Assembly: GCA_964022365.1 (NCBI GenBank)
Contig: CAXHZN010000005.1
Coordinates: 1 to 64,000, forward strand
Source: CAJXJP01 sp964022365
Lineage (GTDB): Bacteria; Patescibacteriota; Gracilibacteria; BD1-5; UBA6164
Length of the DNA stretch: 64,000 nucleotides
Direction: 5' to 3'
Shown piece by piece: positions 63,453-64,000 of this stretch. Made by a program: the position numbers and the translations under genes. The notes below the pieces were generated by a model. That model had not been told where the DNA came from, ran no database searches, and saw nothing but the letters and a program-made list of their open reading frames with translations. The first letter of the stretch is position 1. Every line of letters begins with the position of its first letter.

Positions 63453-64000
63453 ATGGCAAATATTTGATACATCCAAGTAAACAGACATTGTAATAATGCT
63501 TGTCATTTTTGTAGTAATCCTTCAAATGGAAACAATATTTCCTATGAAAGATGAATAGAATTACTCGATGATTTTAAAAAAAGAAATTATCATGGAGTTA
63601 TTTTTACATGATGAGAACCAACACTTTCTCCTGATTTACCAAAATGGTTAGAATATTCAAGAAAAATTTGAATGAATAATAGAATGATTTCTAATGGTAT
63701 GATGTGTTCAAATCCGAAATTTGTTCAAAAATTAGCCGATAGCTGATTAGAATTAGTACATTTTTCAGTATATTCTTGTCATGCTCAGATTCATGATTTT
63801 TTAACTGATACACCAGGAAGTTGGAAAAAACTCATGTTATCGATTACCAATGCTCTGAATTCGTGAATTCGTGTACAAATAAATACTGTAATCAATCATT
63901 ATAATGAAACTCATTTAGATAAAACTGTAGAATTTCTCACAAAATTATTTCCACCGATTCAACATTTTGTTTGGAATAATCTTGATCCAGAAATGATGAG
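63453..64000 (+). CDS. Radical SAM protein, 3' end cut by window
   Basis: 182 residues visible. IQVNRHCNNACHFCSNP gives C13-x3-C17-x2-C20; VIFTGGEPTLSPDLPKWL the GGEP motif; NRMISNGMMCSN, HFSVYSCHAQIHDFLTDTPG and VQINTVINHYNETHL continue the barrel. The frame is open to the last base. Starts 2 bases after the previous stop, so the cluster goes on beyond the window. Confidence 0.85.

Noticed and set aside
1..64000. Many genes appear split into several short open frames, as if pseudogenes or frameshifted.
   Set aside because: The breaks are all TGA at glycine positions in one continuous frame; with code 25 the genes are intact.
1..64000. TGA might be selenocysteine or tryptophan instead of glycine.
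   Set aside because: TGA falls at conserved glycines in dozens of unrelated families, and TGG is still used at Trp positions.
1..64000. tRNA, rRNA, tmRNA or RNase P genes in intergenic gaps.
   Set aside because: No T-loop, CCA end or other conserved element was found by eye; a covariance search could still find a divergent RNA.

Overview
The window is AT-rich bacterial DNA that reads correctly only if TGA codes for glycine (genetic code 25). In-frame TGA falls at invariant glycines throughout: the GGEP motif of the radical SAM enzymes, the G-E-G loops of ATP synthase c hairpins and the second residue of DnaK. All open frames that I can end do so at TAA or TAG. This code is known from the candidate phyla Absconditabacteria (SR1) and Gracilibacteria, so the host is most likely one of these reduced, probably host-associated bacteria. 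Most genes have no Shine-Dalgarno sequence. No rRNA, tRNA or CRISPR array was recognised.

Layout. 1-4868: two FISUMP-domain surface proteins (one a type IV pilin-like protein, one cut by the window edge), then a leftward operon of a lipoprotein, a DNA polymerase III delta-prime-like protein and a pseudopilin. 5026-13448: housekeeping and small surface genes (comM-like ATPase, lipoproteins, polysaccharide pyruvyl transferase, aspartokinase, an AstE/AspA-type deacylase, NUDIX, uracil-DNA glycosylase). 13599-16104: two more pilin-like proteins with almost the same N-terminus but different C-terminal domains (fibrinogen-like, LamG-like). 16200-25159: M3 peptidase, ITPase, small hydrolase, rhodanese, HAD phosphatase, LysM protein, CDP-alcohol phosphatidyltransferase, metallophosphoesterase. 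25583-29607: dnaK behind a CIRCE-like operator, then small genes. 29708-30414: a repeat-rich patch in which a DUF559 endonuclease-like gene sits between 68-bp direct repeats. 30441-36333: proS, rlmH, and an ECF sigma / anti-sigma-like / beta-propeller operon.

36436-47296 is an F-type ATP synthase locus with two extraordinary c subunits: a separately transcribed gene for 13 fused c hairpins (968 residues), and inside the main operon (a-c-b-delta-alpha-gamma-X-beta-epsilon) a gene for 6 fused hairpins (448 residues). A 13-hairpin chain could form a whole rotor ring from one polypeptide. The delta subunit is short, and an unknown two-helix membrane protein lies between gamma and beta.

47395-64000, running off the end, is one tightly packed rightward cluster: an HxsD-like protein, a second small protein, an HxsB-like radical SAM enzyme, two related Gly/Ser/His-rich precursor-like proteins (one ending in a Hint autoprocessing domain, the other in Ser-His-Gly repeats), a kinase-like protein, a secreted or anchored protein, and in total twelve radical SAM genes. 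It looks like a greatly expanded relative of the His-Xaa-Ser peptide-modification system, and it is the best candidate here for an undescribed system. Its products, substrates and function are inference from sequence only.
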